A program made the position numbers and the translations under genes. Under the pieces are notes generated by a model, which did no database searches, was not told where the DNA came from, and saw only the letters and a program-made list of their open reading frames with translations. DNA of 64,000 nucleotides. Source: Mucilaginibacter rubeus. GTDB taxonomy: Bacteria; Bacteroidota; Bacteroidia; Sphingobacteriales; Sphingobacteriaceae. This document shows, piece by piece, positions 44,239-52,391 of the stretch (position 1 is the first letter of the stretch; the number at the start of each line of letters is the position of its first letter). The stretch covers positions 248,001-312,000 of the forward strand of contig NZ_CP043450.1 of assembly GCF_003286415.2 (NCBI RefSeq), written 5' to 3'.

Positions 44239-44374
44239 TTCATTGCCGTTGGTTTTAACCAACGGAATAATGAATAGCGGCAAATGGGCTTTAGCCTAAA
44301 TCTGCTCGCTTTAATTGGGCTAAAGCCAAGACTTTTTAGTTTTTTTACCGTTGGTTAAAACCAACAGCAATGAA
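44239..44374. repeat. CATTGCCGTTGG palindromic element, copy 2
   Basis: A 136-bp relative of 18593-18725. Ends at 44239-44265 and 44348-44374 pair with one mismatch. The arm palindrome is GTTGGT-TTTA-ACCAAC instead of GTTGAC-TTTA-GTCAAC, with both sides changed together. The inner GGGCTTTAGCC / GGGCTAAAGCC pair is kept. Confidence 0.88.
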
Positions 44375-44442
44375 TATTTTGAATTTTAAACAGCTACGCG
44401 ATTGTTTTGATCAATGGCGGGTTGGCAGATTTAAGACTCTTT

Positions 44443-44471
44443 AAAGGGGCAGCGTCATGTGCTGCCTTTTT
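44443..44471 (+). terminator. Terminator downstream of lysR
   Basis: GGCAGC pairs with GCTGCC around GTCATGT, then TTTTT; A-T and G-T pairs extend the stem. Confidence 0.8.
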
Positions 44472-44553
44472 CATTATATGCCTTTGAAAGATAGGACGGA
44501 TACTGGACATTATACTTTTGACATCCTCTCTAAAAAATAAATCTTAAAAATAT

Positions 44554-44575
44554 AGTACTATGTATTGTATAGTAC
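44554..44575. promoter_or_regulatory. Operator upstream of the DUF998 gene
   Basis: AGTACTATGTATTGTATAGTAC, palindromic arms GTACTAT / ATAGTAC. It closely resembles the creD operators (AGTACTTTGTATTTCAAAGT), sharing AGTACT-TGTATT and AGT. It contains the TTG of the downstream promoter at its centre. Confidence 0.65.
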
Positions 44576-44596
44576 CATGTTTAATATTAACTTTGT
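44565..44596 (+). promoter_or_regulatory. Promoter of the DUF998 gene
   Basis: TTG at 44565-44567, exactly 20 bp, TAACTTTGT at 44588-44596. Textbook match; about 30-nt leader. Confidence 0.8.
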
Positions 44597-44631
44597 TTTA
44601 ATCAGAAGAAAACAATTTTAATATTATTAAA

Positions 44632-45231
44632 ATGGACACTAAACCTCTGCTGTATACGGGCATCATCATTCCCGTTATATTCTGGCTTTCAACCATTATA
44701 TGCGGTTTTATACACGGCAATTACAATCATATCAGTAATACCATAAGCGAGCTGGGGGCCATCGGCACAAAATCCGAAACTTTGATGGAAACATTTACGC
44801 TGCTTTGCACGGTGCTTAGTGTATTTTTTATGGCCGGGTTGTTTATAGCGTGCAGTCAGTTGAAGCTTAATATCCTGCCTGTGTTTGGGGTTGTAGGTTT
44901 CCCGGTTATGTTTGGCTGGGCGGCTATTTTTCACTCCGGTAATCACCTGCATTCGGCATCTGGGCCGGTGTTTTTGCTGCTTTATGTAGGCGCGCTGCTA
45001 TCTGCTATTTTATGGCGGGGAGATAGCTTTAAACAAATCAGAAGGCTCTCGTTACTCAGCCTTGGTATTATGCTGCTCATTTTTATCCGCTTTATTCCTT
45101 CGACGACTATTGAAAACAATTATACCGGACTTATTCAACGATTTGCCCATCTGGGCTGGTCGGTTTGGTTTGTATCGATGGGAGCTTGTTTTATAAAACT
45201 CCTAAATAGCAAACAACATCAATTAAAATAA
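44632..45231 (+). CDS. DUF998 domain integral membrane protein
   Basis: A 199-residue membrane protein with about six hydrophobic helices and no signal peptide. The DUF998 signature NHISNTISELGAIGT follows the first helix, and the FHSGNHLHS region follows the fourth. Function of the family is unknown. The promoter overlaps a palindrome shared with creD, so both may belong to one envelope-related regulon. The small lipoprotein gene begins 20 bp downstream and is probably cotranscribed. Confidence 0.85.
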   Translation: MDTKPLLYTGIIIPVIFWLSTIICGFIHGNYNHISNTISELGAIGTKSETLMETFTLLCTVLSVFFMAGLFIACSQLKLNILPVFGVVGFPVMFGWAAIFHSGNHLHSASGPVFLLLYVGALLSAILWRGDSFKQIRRLSLLSLGIMLLIFIRFIPSTTIENNYTGLIQRFAHLGWSVWFVSMGACFIKLLNSKQHQLK

Positions 45232-45251
45232 TCATCATTAAAAATAACAAC

Positions 45252-45611
45252 ATGAAAAAATTAGGATACGTATTGATTATAATAGGCGTGATAGCCCTGT
45301 TAGATGGCTGCCACATAGGCGGAAGGCACACTGTTATTGTTGAAAACGGCAATGGAAAAGAAAGACGGATTGAATACTGGGGACATGTATATTTTTCGGC
45401 CGATAGCACAGGCATCGCACAGATCTCGCCAAATGGCAAGGTGAAATACAAAAACGACGACTTTGAAATAAGCGCCGAAAGTGATTATAATGGCCGCATC
45501 ACCTACCAGTTTAATGACGGCGAAAAGAAAAAGGAACTGGATAACAACGAGAAGATCTCATTAGCGCGTGCCGTACGGGATATGATGAAGGTAGGGCATA
45601 GTAATAAATAG
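45252..45611 (+). CDS. Small lipoprotein of unknown function
   Basis: 119 residues with a lipoprotein signal peptide (VIALLDGC, lipidated Cys20). The mature part is charged and beta-rich (HTVIVENGNGKERRIEYWG, then KVKYKNDDFEIS and GRITYQFNDGEKKKEL). No family recognised. It is downstream of the DUF998 gene with a 20-bp spacer, so the operator-controlled promoter probably drives both. Confidence 0.7.
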   Translation: MKKLGYVLIIIGVIALLDGCHIGGRHTVIVENGNGKERRIEYWGHVYFSADSTGIAQISPNGKVKYKNDDFEISAESDYNGRITYQFNDGEKKKELDNNEKISLARAVRDMMKVGHSNK

Positions 45612-45622
45612 CGTAAATGCCT

Positions 45623-45691
45623 GTCATTCTGAGCGGGAGCGAAGAATCTTCTTCAATATGCAGGGCTATCGAGCATATTGAAGAAGATTCT
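45623..45691. repeat. GTCATTCTGAGCG palindromic repeat
   Basis: Starts GTCATTCTGAGCG; perfect 18-bp arms at 45643-45660 (AGAATCTTCTTCAATATG) and 45674-45691 with a 13-nt loop. It lies between convergent lipoprotein genes and may serve as a bidirectional terminator. Confidence 0.85.
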
Positions 45692-45757
45692 TTGTGCCTA
45701 AGGATGAAAAAAGTTAAAAAAGAAGTTTTTTATATAAGACAACTGATTAACAATACC

Positions 45758-46180
45758 TTACTTCGTCCTTACATATGTTTCGTTATAACCATCGGCTATA
45801 TAAATATCATACATATAGAGGCTATCGTTCCTGATAAGGTACGCAACGGGGCGGGTATCCAGCGTAGGGCCGGATATCAACAATGCATCCACAGTTTGGG
45901 TTGAACTAACCTTGAAATTTTTGGTTGTGCGGAATTTGGCTTCTATCAATAACTTATTGTCTTGAAAACTCCGAAAACTGCTGTCCGCATTGAATTCGTA
46001 ACGAGCGGTATGGCCGGTGCTTTGCGGGGTACTGGTAGAACCGCCAATGCCGCCAACTGACTTTACCCAGCGCCATTTGCCAACGATGGTGTTGCTGCCC
46101 GCGCCGGGAATATTGTCTTTATTGCAAGCTGTGATACTACATAATACAATCGCGGAGATTAATAGCAGGATATTTTTCAT
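45758..46180 (-). CDS. Lipocalin-like lipoprotein
   Basis: 140 residues; signal peptide with lipobox SITAC (Cys19). The mature part opens TIVGKWRWVKSVGGIGG and continues as a small beta barrel (ARYEFNADSSFRSFQDNKL, then DSLYMYD). The GKWxW opening and strand order resemble the lipocalin-like domain proteins common in Bacteroidota. Ligand unknown. It is divergent from purU. Confidence 0.7.
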   Translation of the reverse strand: MKNILLLISAIVLCSITACNKDNIPGAGSNTIVGKWRWVKSVGGIGGSTSTPQSTGHTARYEFNADSSFRSFQDNKLLIEAKFRTTKNFKVSSTQTVDALLISGPTLDTRPVAYLIRNDSLYMYDIYIADGYNETYVRTK

Positions 46181-46298
46181 AATTGTGGGTTTATAAAATA
46201 CTTTACGGCATATTATTTCACTTTGCTACAATGTGTTGTAAATAATTTAAAGAAAATGCTTCTTGCATATTCAGCAAAATTCTTTGTATCATTAAAGC

Positions 46299-47123
46299 AT
46301 GATAATTGTAATACAGTGTAAAGACAAAGTGGGCCTTGTGGCTGCCATATCTGCAACATTAGCCAAACACCTTCTTAACATAGTTTCCATGCGTGAGCAT
46401 GTTGATCATAACGAAAATGTTTTCTTTACCCGCCTGGAGGTTGAAGACGGCGAAGATTCCGGGATTGAAGATTCATTAAGGAAAATATTACCCGAGGGAG
46501 CCTACATTTCAGTAAACCCCGAACCTGTTAAAAAGGTGGTGGTGCTGGCTACTAAAGAATATCATTGTCTGAGCGATATCCTGGTACGCAACCATTTTAA
46601 TACCCTCGGTGCAAGTGTTCAATGTGTTATTGGTAACCATGCCAAGCTACAGGACATATGCGAGCGCTTTGATATCCCCTTTTATTACATCAGCCATGAA
46701 GGGGTAAGCAAGCCTGAGTTTGAACAGCAGGTAATAGCGACTATCAAGCAGTACACTCCTGATTATGTAATATTGGCCAAATTTATGCGGATCCTGTCAC
46801 CGGAGTTCGTGGCCGAATTCCCGATGAAGATCATCAATATTCATCACTCGTTTTTACCGGCGTTTATAGGTGCTAACCCATACAAGCAGGCATTTGAACG
46901 TGGTGTTAAACTCATAGGGGCTACCGCCCATTACGTATCAAACGAACTTGATGAGGGGCCCATCATCGCGCAGCAGATTGTTCCTGTAAATCATTCCTAC
47001 AGCTGGACAGATATGGTAAAAGCCGGGCAGGAGGTTGAAACCGCCGTATTGGCCAAAGCCCTGAAGCTTGTTTTTGAAGACCGGGTGTTTGTGTTTAAGA
47101 ATAAAACGGTAGTGTTTGGGTAA
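46299..47123 (+). CDS. purU: Formyltetrahydrofolate deformylase
   Basis: Hydrolyses 10-formyl-THF to formate and THF, balancing one-carbon pools. 274 residues: an N-terminal ACT domain (about 1-75; KDKVGLVAAISATLAKH) and a formyltransferase-like catalytic domain. Catalytic residues are visible in INIHHSFLPAF (Asn, His) and in GATAHYVSNELDEGPII (Asp). The length and domain order match PurU and exclude PurN, which lacks the ACT domain. A promoter-like TTCTTTG lies 20 bp upstream of the ATG but is a poor match. Confidence 0.93.
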   Translation: MIIVIQCKDKVGLVAAISATLAKHLLNIVSMREHVDHNENVFFTRLEVEDGEDSGIEDSLRKILPEGAYISVNPEPVKKVVVLATKEYHCLSDILVRNHFNTLGASVQCVIGNHAKLQDICERFDIPFYYISHEGVSKPEFEQQVIATIKQYTPDYVILAKFMRILSPEFVAEFPMKIINIHHSFLPAFIGANPYKQAFERGVKLIGATAHYVSNELDEGPIIAQQIVPVNHSYSWTDMVKAGQEVETAVLAKALKLVFEDRVFVFKNKTVVFG

Positions 47124-47148
47124 GATTTAAAGCGGGCGGAAAAGTGCG

Positions 47149-47265
47149 ATTCCCTCCTCTGGGAGGGTGTAGGGAGGGGTTTCTGCAAGATGCTCAATCT
47201 CGCAATACGTATAACCCCTCCCTGCCAACACACAATGCTAACGCGCCCCTCCCCAGGGAGGGAAT
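47149..47265. repeat. CCCTCC / GGGAGG nested inverted repeat
   Basis: ATTCCCTCCTCTGGGAGGG at the left and CCCTCCCCAGGGAGGGAAT at the right, with an inner exact pair AGGGAGGGGTT / AACCCCTCCCT. It lies between convergent purU and the histidine kinase gene. Confidence 0.85.
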
Positions 47266-47294
47266 GAATAAACCGGTGAATGAGAAAAATCTGC

Positions 47295-49184
47295 TTAGCT
47301 TAACGGCAAAGCATAATAAAACGTAGTGCCCTTCTTTTCCTTGCTTTCGGCCCAAAGGCGGCCGTTTATTTTATTGATGAACTCCTTGCAAATGGTTAAG
47401 GCTATACCGGCTCCTTTATCAAGCGAATCGGTTTTTTGATTGTTGTTGAACGAGAACAATTGCTTTATCATGTTTTCGCTGATGCCTCGCCCTTCATCTT
47501 TTACAGATACGATGAGTTCATTGGCGTTAACCTGCGCTTTTACTGTAATTACACCTCCTGCTGGCGAAAACTTGATGGCATTATGGATGAGGTTGCGGTT
47601 AATGAATTGGATGATCTCTTTGTCCGAAAAATAATCCAGATCATCCGGGACCTCGTTCCTGAACACAATCTTTTTAGCATCGATACTAAGCTTGAACATG
47701 GATGCCGCGTCATCAATTAGCTCTTTTACAGATAGTGTCTGTGCATTGAAAACATAGCCCGAAAGCTGTTTTTTTATCCATTGCAGGATATTATCAAAGG
47801 TGAGCAGGATATTTTGAATGTCGGTTTCTATCTGGTCATACAGGCCAAGTAATTGTTCTTTTTCAAAATCGCCCTCATCTTCGCGCAGCAAACGGATCAT
47901 CGAAATTGTTGAAGCCAGCGGTGCCCTGAAATCGTGGGCCAGCATAGATATCAGCCTGCCTTTAAATTCGTCGGTAAGCTTTAGCTCCTCATTTTGCCCG
48001 GCTATTTTTTCATTAAGTACCGATAACATCCGCGAGTGCCGGCGCACCTTGCCATTCATGCGCGATAGTAAGGCTATAAATACAATGCCCAATACGCTGA
48101 GTGCAATCAGGAGCCAAATCTTTACACTATTATTTTTATTAACTACTTCAAGGCTTTTCACCTGTTGTTGGGCATTATTGTAGGCGATGTAATCGCCCAA
48201 AAAGGCATTACTATTGATGTTAGTTTGCTCAAGCGATTTTACCAGCAGCTTATTAATTCGGGCCTGGCTGGCAGCATCATTTTTAAGTTCGTAGCAGTGT
48301 AGTAATGATTTTAAAACTTCGGTTTGCCAATAAATAAACTTATTGGCCATCGCGGTTTTGTAAATGATGTTATACTCGGCTATGGCACTGTCAACCTGTT
48401 TTTTTGCAAGGTAGTAATCGGCAAAAGCATTATAAGCCTCCAATTCGTGGTATTCCCAGTTTTTACTTCGGGCAATTTGCAACGAGTGTTTTATAAATGG
48501 CAAAGCTTGTTCATGTTTGCCTTGCTGCATCAGCCTGTCGGCATAAAGCTGATCGATAACCAGCAGGGTACGGTCGTCTTTAAAATGATTGGCTACATCC
48601 GTCGCCATTTTCAGGTAGTATGTAACGGAATCCGGGGGAAGTACCGGGTTCATGTCCGCGTAGTTGGCATAGAGCATGCTGGCCATGGTATCTGCGGGGG
48701 CTTTTAACATTTCGTTAAGCGCCTTTTTGGTGAATTGCAGTGATTTAATGCTATCGCCAATAAAGCTATAGGTAATGGCGGAGTTCATGAGCATGGACGC
48801 TACCTCGCCATGGTTACTATACTTTTTATAAATGGCCAGTGCCTGGCTGTAATAGGTTAAGCCTTGACTGTACAAACCTTTAAGGGATAGGGCTGCGCCA
48901 ATATTGGCTAAAGCGTCAGCTTTACCAGGCTCATTATGAAGCCGGGTAGCCATGGCATTGCCTTTTATGCCATAGTAAAAGCAACTATCGGCACTTTCCA
49001 TATGCAGCATAAAGCCCAATTTGTTAAACAGATTAAGGTAAGTGACGCTATCGTTCGTTTGCGCCATTTGTTGCCTCAGCTTGCTGATATCGGCTGTTTG
49101 GGCAGATACACTGATGTGTAAAAACAAGCCCAAAGCAAGGCACACCAAAGATTTAAGTGTTTTTGCAAAAGGCTGTTTATACAT
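47295..49184 (-). CDS. TPR-containing sensor histidine kinase
   Basis: A 629-residue kinase from the ATG at 49184 (MYKQPFAKTLKSL, signal peptide). The periplasmic part consists of tetratricopeptide-like repeats (about 30-340; ANIGAALSLKGLYSQGLTYY is one). One membrane helix follows (about 362-382; WLLIALSVLGIVFIALL), then a coiled coil. The kinase core has the H-box LAHDFRAPLAS, the N-box NRNLIHNAIKFSP, the G1 box DEGRGIS and the G2 box KGAGIALTI. Catalytic elements are complete. No response regulator is adjacent. The stimulus is unknown. An upstream in-frame ATG at 49220 would add 12 residues before the signal peptide. Confidence 0.92.
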   Translation of the reverse strand: MYKQPFAKTLKSLVCLALGLFLHISVSAQTADISKLRQQMAQTNDSVTYLNLFNKLGFMLHMESADSCFYYGIKGNAMATRLHNEPGKADALANIGAALSLKGLYSQGLTYYSQALAIYKKYSNHGEVASMLMNSAITYSFIGDSIKSLQFTKKALNEMLKAPADTMASMLYANYADMNPVLPPDSVTYYLKMATDVANHFKDDRTLLVIDQLYADRLMQQGKHEQALPFIKHSLQIARSKNWEYHELEAYNAFADYYLAKKQVDSAIAEYNIIYKTAMANKFIYWQTEVLKSLLHCYELKNDAASQARINKLLVKSLEQTNINSNAFLGDYIAYNNAQQQVKSLEVVNKNNSVKIWLLIALSVLGIVFIALLSRMNGKVRRHSRMLSVLNEKIAGQNEELKLTDEFKGRLISMLAHDFRAPLASTISMIRLLREDEGDFEKEQLLGLYDQIETDIQNILLTFDNILQWIKKQLSGYVFNAQTLSVKELIDDAASMFKLSIDAKKIVFRNEVPDDLDYFSDKEIIQFINRNLIHNAIKFSPAGGVITVKAQVNANELIVSVKDEGRGISENMIKQLFSFNNNQKTDSLDKGAGIALTICKEFINKINGRLWAESKEKKGTTFYYALPLS

Positions 49185-49348
49185 AAAGCAACAATGTTTA
49201 AGGCGCGGGTTAATCCGCACACCAATTAAGAATATTTTTAATTAATTATTAACTTTTTCTGGAAATAATCTTGGTCTTAAAAAATATAACTCAATATTCG
49301 CTTTTAATTTGTTCAAATGCCGGCGGCATTTTACTTAACTATTTACCT

Positions 49349-50230
49349 ATGAAAAAAATACTTCCCTTAGTGTTCATGGCTATGCTTTCTGTTTCGGTAA
49401 GTTATGGTCAGCGTCAGCTTACTGTGGCTACCTACAATTTGCGCAATGATAATGCCACAAACGATGATTCTGTACGTGGCAATGGTTGGAAACAGCGCCT
49501 GCCCATTATCACTCAGCTTATCCGTTTTCATGATTGGGACATCTTTGGTACCCAGGAGGGATTAGTGCACCAGCTTAACGGTTTAAAACAAGCTATGCCA
49601 CAGTATAACTATACCGGTATTGGCCGCGATGATGGCAAAACAGAAGGTGAGTTTTCGGCTATATTTTATAAAAAGGACAAGTTTAAACTGCTCAAACATG
49701 GCGATTTCTGGATGGCCCCAGTTACGGATAAGCCAAACAAAGGCTGGGACGCGGCACTGCCGAGGATCTGTTCATGGGGATATTTTCAGGAAATAAAAAC
49801 CGGCTTTAAATTTTACTACTTTAACCTGCACATGGATCATATTGGTGTGGTGGCCCGCCGCGAAAGTGCTAAGCTGGTATTGAAAAAAGTAAAGGAAATG
49901 GGCGGCAATTCGCCAACCATTTTATCGGGCGATTTTAATGTTGATCAAACATCTGATAGCTACGCGGTGATCAACAACTCGGGGGTATTGAGGGATAGCT
50001 ACGAACTTTCGCCCATTAAATATGCCACTAACGGAACGTTTAATGATTTTGATGCTAACGACAAAACCACCGGCCGTATCGACCATATTTTTGTAACAAA
50101 AGATTTTAAAGTGAAACGGTACGGTATTTTAACAGATACCTACAGGGCAAAGGCAAAAGGGAGTGACAAATACGAGGCTAAAGAGCCAAGCGACCATTTT
50201 CCGGTAATGATAATGGTGGATCATAAATGA
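49349..50230 (+). CDS. Secreted endonuclease/exonuclease/phosphatase family protein
   Basis: 293 residues from the ATG at 49349 (signal peptide ending VSYGQ). EEP fold motifs: VATYNLRNDN, FGTQEG (metal Glu), DFNVDQTSD, RIDHIFVTKD and the terminal PSDHFPVM (catalytic His). Secreted Bacteroidota members may act on nucleic acids, sphingolipids or phosphate esters; substrate is not predictable. The open frame starts earlier at 49271, but that would place 26 residues before the signal peptide. It is convergent with the GH30 gene. Confidence 0.88.
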   Translation: MKKILPLVFMAMLSVSVSYGQRQLTVATYNLRNDNATNDDSVRGNGWKQRLPIITQLIRFHDWDIFGTQEGLVHQLNGLKQAMPQYNYTGIGRDDGKTEGEFSAIFYKKDKFKLLKHGDFWMAPVTDKPNKGWDAALPRICSWGYFQEIKTGFKFYYFNLHMDHIGVVARRESAKLVLKKVKEMGGNSPTILSGDFNVDQTSDSYAVINNSGVLRDSYELSPIKYATNGTFNDFDANDKTTGRIDHIFVTKDFKVKRYGILTDTYRAKAKGSDKYEAKEPSDHFPVMIMVDHK

Positions 50231-50281
50231 CCCACCATACCAGAGATTTAGTTGATTGATTAACTAAGATCGTTATAAAGA

Positions 50282-51742
50282 TTACTTCACAATAAGTGTA
50301 GCAATCGAATGCGGCAGGGCAGTAGTGCCGGCCGCTTTTCCTTTTATCCAAAGGCTGTAATCTATTTTTTCGTCGGTTTTGTTCATTACCACAACAGCGA
50401 TTGAACCATCCGGGTTTTGATAAGCTGTTGTTAACAGTTTATCGCGGCTGGCCACAGCGCTGATGCGTTTAGCACCCGGGTGAATATATTTAGAGAAATG
50501 ACCGATGTAATAGTATGAACTGGTATAGATCAGGCTTCCGTTACGTAAATCGGCATGTACCGGCGCAAAGCAGAAGTTACCAACATGGTTCGGTCCGCCT
50601 TTTTCATCAAGCAATACGTTCCAGTCGGTCCAGGCTACGGTACCGGCGTTAAAGTCATTGATCATTGATAAACCATAGCGTTCACCAAGCGACCAGTCAT
50701 TGATCTTATTGAAATCAAACTTTTCGATACAACCTTCGGTAAATACCAGGTTTTTGTTAGGGAACGCTTCGTGGGTACGGCGTGTTGCCTCAAAGTTTTG
50801 GCCTGCACCTGTCCATGTTTCGTACCAGTGGAAACCGATACCCCAGATATATTTAGCAGCAGCGGGATCTTCCAGGATGGTGCTGGCACGCTGATAAAGC
50901 AAATCGCGGTTGTGGTCCCAAACAATTAGTTTTTTGCTTGCCAGGCCTTGTTTTTGCAGTGTTGGGCCTAAAAAGTTCTTTACAAAATCACGCTCTTCTT
51001 CGGCGGTGTACATACATGATTCCCAGGTTTGTTTAGCCATAGGCTCATTCTGTACCGAAAGTCCCCAGATTGGAATACCCTCTTTTTCGTAAGCTTTGAT
51101 AAACTTCACATAAAAGTTGGCCCAGCTTTGGTCAAACTCTTTTTTAAGCTTGCCGCCATGTAGTACGTCGTTATTGTCCTTCATGAAAGCAGGAGGACTC
51201 CATGGCGATACAAACATAGTAAGTTTGCCACCAGCGGCAGCCGTGACTGCTTTAATAAATGGAATACGGTAGGTTTTATCATGGCTGATATCGAAGGTTT
51301 TTAGCTCCTTGTCGCCGTCTTTTACGTAGCTATAGCTATCACTCGAAAAATCGCAGCTTTGAATATTGGTACGGCCAAATGAATAGCCAATACCCCTGGC
51401 TTTATCATAATAAGCAGTTAAAAATTCCTTTTGCTTATCCTTAGGTAGCTTGGCAAAAGTTTCGGCAGAAGCATCGGTAAGGGCGCCACCAATACCAATC
51501 ATGGTTTGGAATGTTTTGGCAGGATCAATAAATACTGCTACCTCAGTTTCGGCAGGTTGCGGCTTGTCGGCAAATTTCAGCGTTTCGGTTTCTTTGAACT
51601 TGTACCCGGCATTTTGCTCAGATACGATCACTTTTACAGATTTACCTGCTGCCGAATACGGGGCTTTACTCTGAGCGCTGACAAAGCCAGCCTTTAATAA
51701 TCCGCCCGCTATGAAACAGGCAATTAAATACTTTTTTTGCAT
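50282..51742 (-). CDS. Glycoside hydrolase family 30 enzyme
   Basis: A 486-residue exported GH30 enzyme (signal peptide ending FVSAQ). The TIM barrel carries the acid/base glutamate in GLSVQNEPMAKQTWE and the nucleophile in LVFTEGCIEK. The region IGIGGALTDASAETFAKLP is typical of the glucosylceramidase / beta-1,6-glucanase branch. The C-terminal beta domain (about 400-486) is present. Likely substrates are beta-glucosides or beta-1,6-glucan; the subfamily is uncertain. No SusC/SusD pair is adjacent. It has a strong promoter of its own. Confidence 0.93.
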   Translation of the reverse strand: MQKKYLIACFIAGGLLKAGFVSAQSKAPYSAAGKSVKVIVSEQNAGYKFKETETLKFADKPQPAETEVAVFIDPAKTFQTMIGIGGALTDASAETFAKLPKDKQKEFLTAYYDKARGIGYSFGRTNIQSCDFSSDSYSYVKDGDKELKTFDISHDKTYRIPFIKAVTAAAGGKLTMFVSPWSPPAFMKDNNDVLHGGKLKKEFDQSWANFYVKFIKAYEKEGIPIWGLSVQNEPMAKQTWESCMYTAEEERDFVKNFLGPTLQKQGLASKKLIVWDHNRDLLYQRASTILEDPAAAKYIWGIGFHWYETWTGAGQNFEATRRTHEAFPNKNLVFTEGCIEKFDFNKINDWSLGERYGLSMINDFNAGTVAWTDWNVLLDEKGGPNHVGNFCFAPVHADLRNGSLIYTSSYYYIGHFSKYIHPGAKRISAVASRDKLLTTAYQNPDGSIAVVVMNKTDEKIDYSLWIKGKAAGTTALPHSIATLIVK

Positions 51743-51805
51743 GAGTTTAATTAAATAGGCTTGCCGGTTTGGTTATGAGCCTGGACTATGGCTAACCGGA
51801 GTTGT

Positions 51806-51837
51806 CAAATTTATTAAACTTAATCAGAAAAAAGCAA
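51806..51837 (-). promoter_or_regulatory. Promoter of the GH30 gene
   Basis: On the minus strand TTG at 51837-51835, a 21-bp spacer and TAAATTTGA at 51813-51805. Leader about 58 nt. Confidence 0.75.
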
Positions 51838-51839
51838 AA

Positions 51840-52073
51840 TGCGAAATATAAATTATTGCGATTTACACCCATTTTAATAAAAATGATACGCATCAATACC
51901 AAATATTTTTTGTTTTTAATTTATTGATTATTAGTAATTTAAATCGAATTTAAAATGGGATTTCCGTTGGGTTTTGATGCGCTAAAATCCGTTAAAAATT
52001 GTGGTGTATTTTGTACACGGTTGTTAACCGGATTGCATGGTTTGGGAGGATACTATATCTTATTCCTTTTGAA
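51840..52073. other. AT-rich spacer without recognisable gene
   Basis: No ORF with coding character, RNA gene or strong hairpin is visible between the GH30 promoter and the repeats that begin at 52074. Confidence 0.5.
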
Positions 52074-52104
52074 GACTTACGAAGTTTCAAAAACTTCGTA
52101 AGTC
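52074..52104. repeat. GACTTACGAAG perfect hairpin
   Basis: GACTTACGAAGTTT, loop CAA, AAACTTCGTAAGTC: a perfect 14-bp stem. Confidence 0.9.
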
Positions 52105-52143
52105 TGGATAAGTCGGCGCAAAGAAGCCTTTCTGCTGGGGGGG

Positions 52144-52183
52144 CTTTTGTGGCGACAAAAGTACCTGGCCCCGCGCGGCCAGG
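52144..52183. repeat. GC-rich twin hairpins
   Basis: CTTTTGT-GGCG-ACAAAAG at 52144-52161, immediately followed by CCTGGCC-CCGCGC-GGCCAGG at 52164-52183. The local GC content is far above the surrounding spacer. Confidence 0.75.
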
Positions 52184-52224
52184 AGCGCGACGATGTAAGT
52201 TCATCACAACAATAGTCGTTACCT

Positions 52225-52258
52225 GCCTCTGTGCGATTGCTTCGTGCCTCGCAATGAC
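52225..52258. repeat. GTCATTGCGAG repeat, half copy F
   Basis: Only the right end is present: GTGCGATTGCTTCGTGCC and CTCGCAATGAC. Confidence 0.75.
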
Positions 52259-52356
52259 GCGGCGGATATGTCATTTGACCTTCACAGATCTCTATTTTCT
52301 CCCACTTAGCATGACAGTCCTCCACACCAAATGTCGATCACCTCCACATATCCTGT

Positions 52357-52388
52357 TTGTTCAACGCGTTGGAATGTGCTAACTTCGC
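52357..52388 (+). promoter_or_regulatory. Promoter of pyrD
   Basis: TTG at 52357-52359, 20 bp, TAACTTCGC at 52380-52388. The ATG is at 52392, so transcription would start at or next to the start codon. Confidence 0.65.
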
Positions 52389-52391
52389 GGC

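Noticed and set aside
45617..45904. 95-codon ORF on the plus strand
   Set aside because: Its first half is the GTCATTCTGAGCG palindrome and the rest is antisense to the lipocalin-like gene.
51999..52382. 127-codon ORF on the plus strand and its antisense partners
   Set aside because: They cover the hairpin and repeat cluster before pyrD; composition follows the repeats rather than codons.
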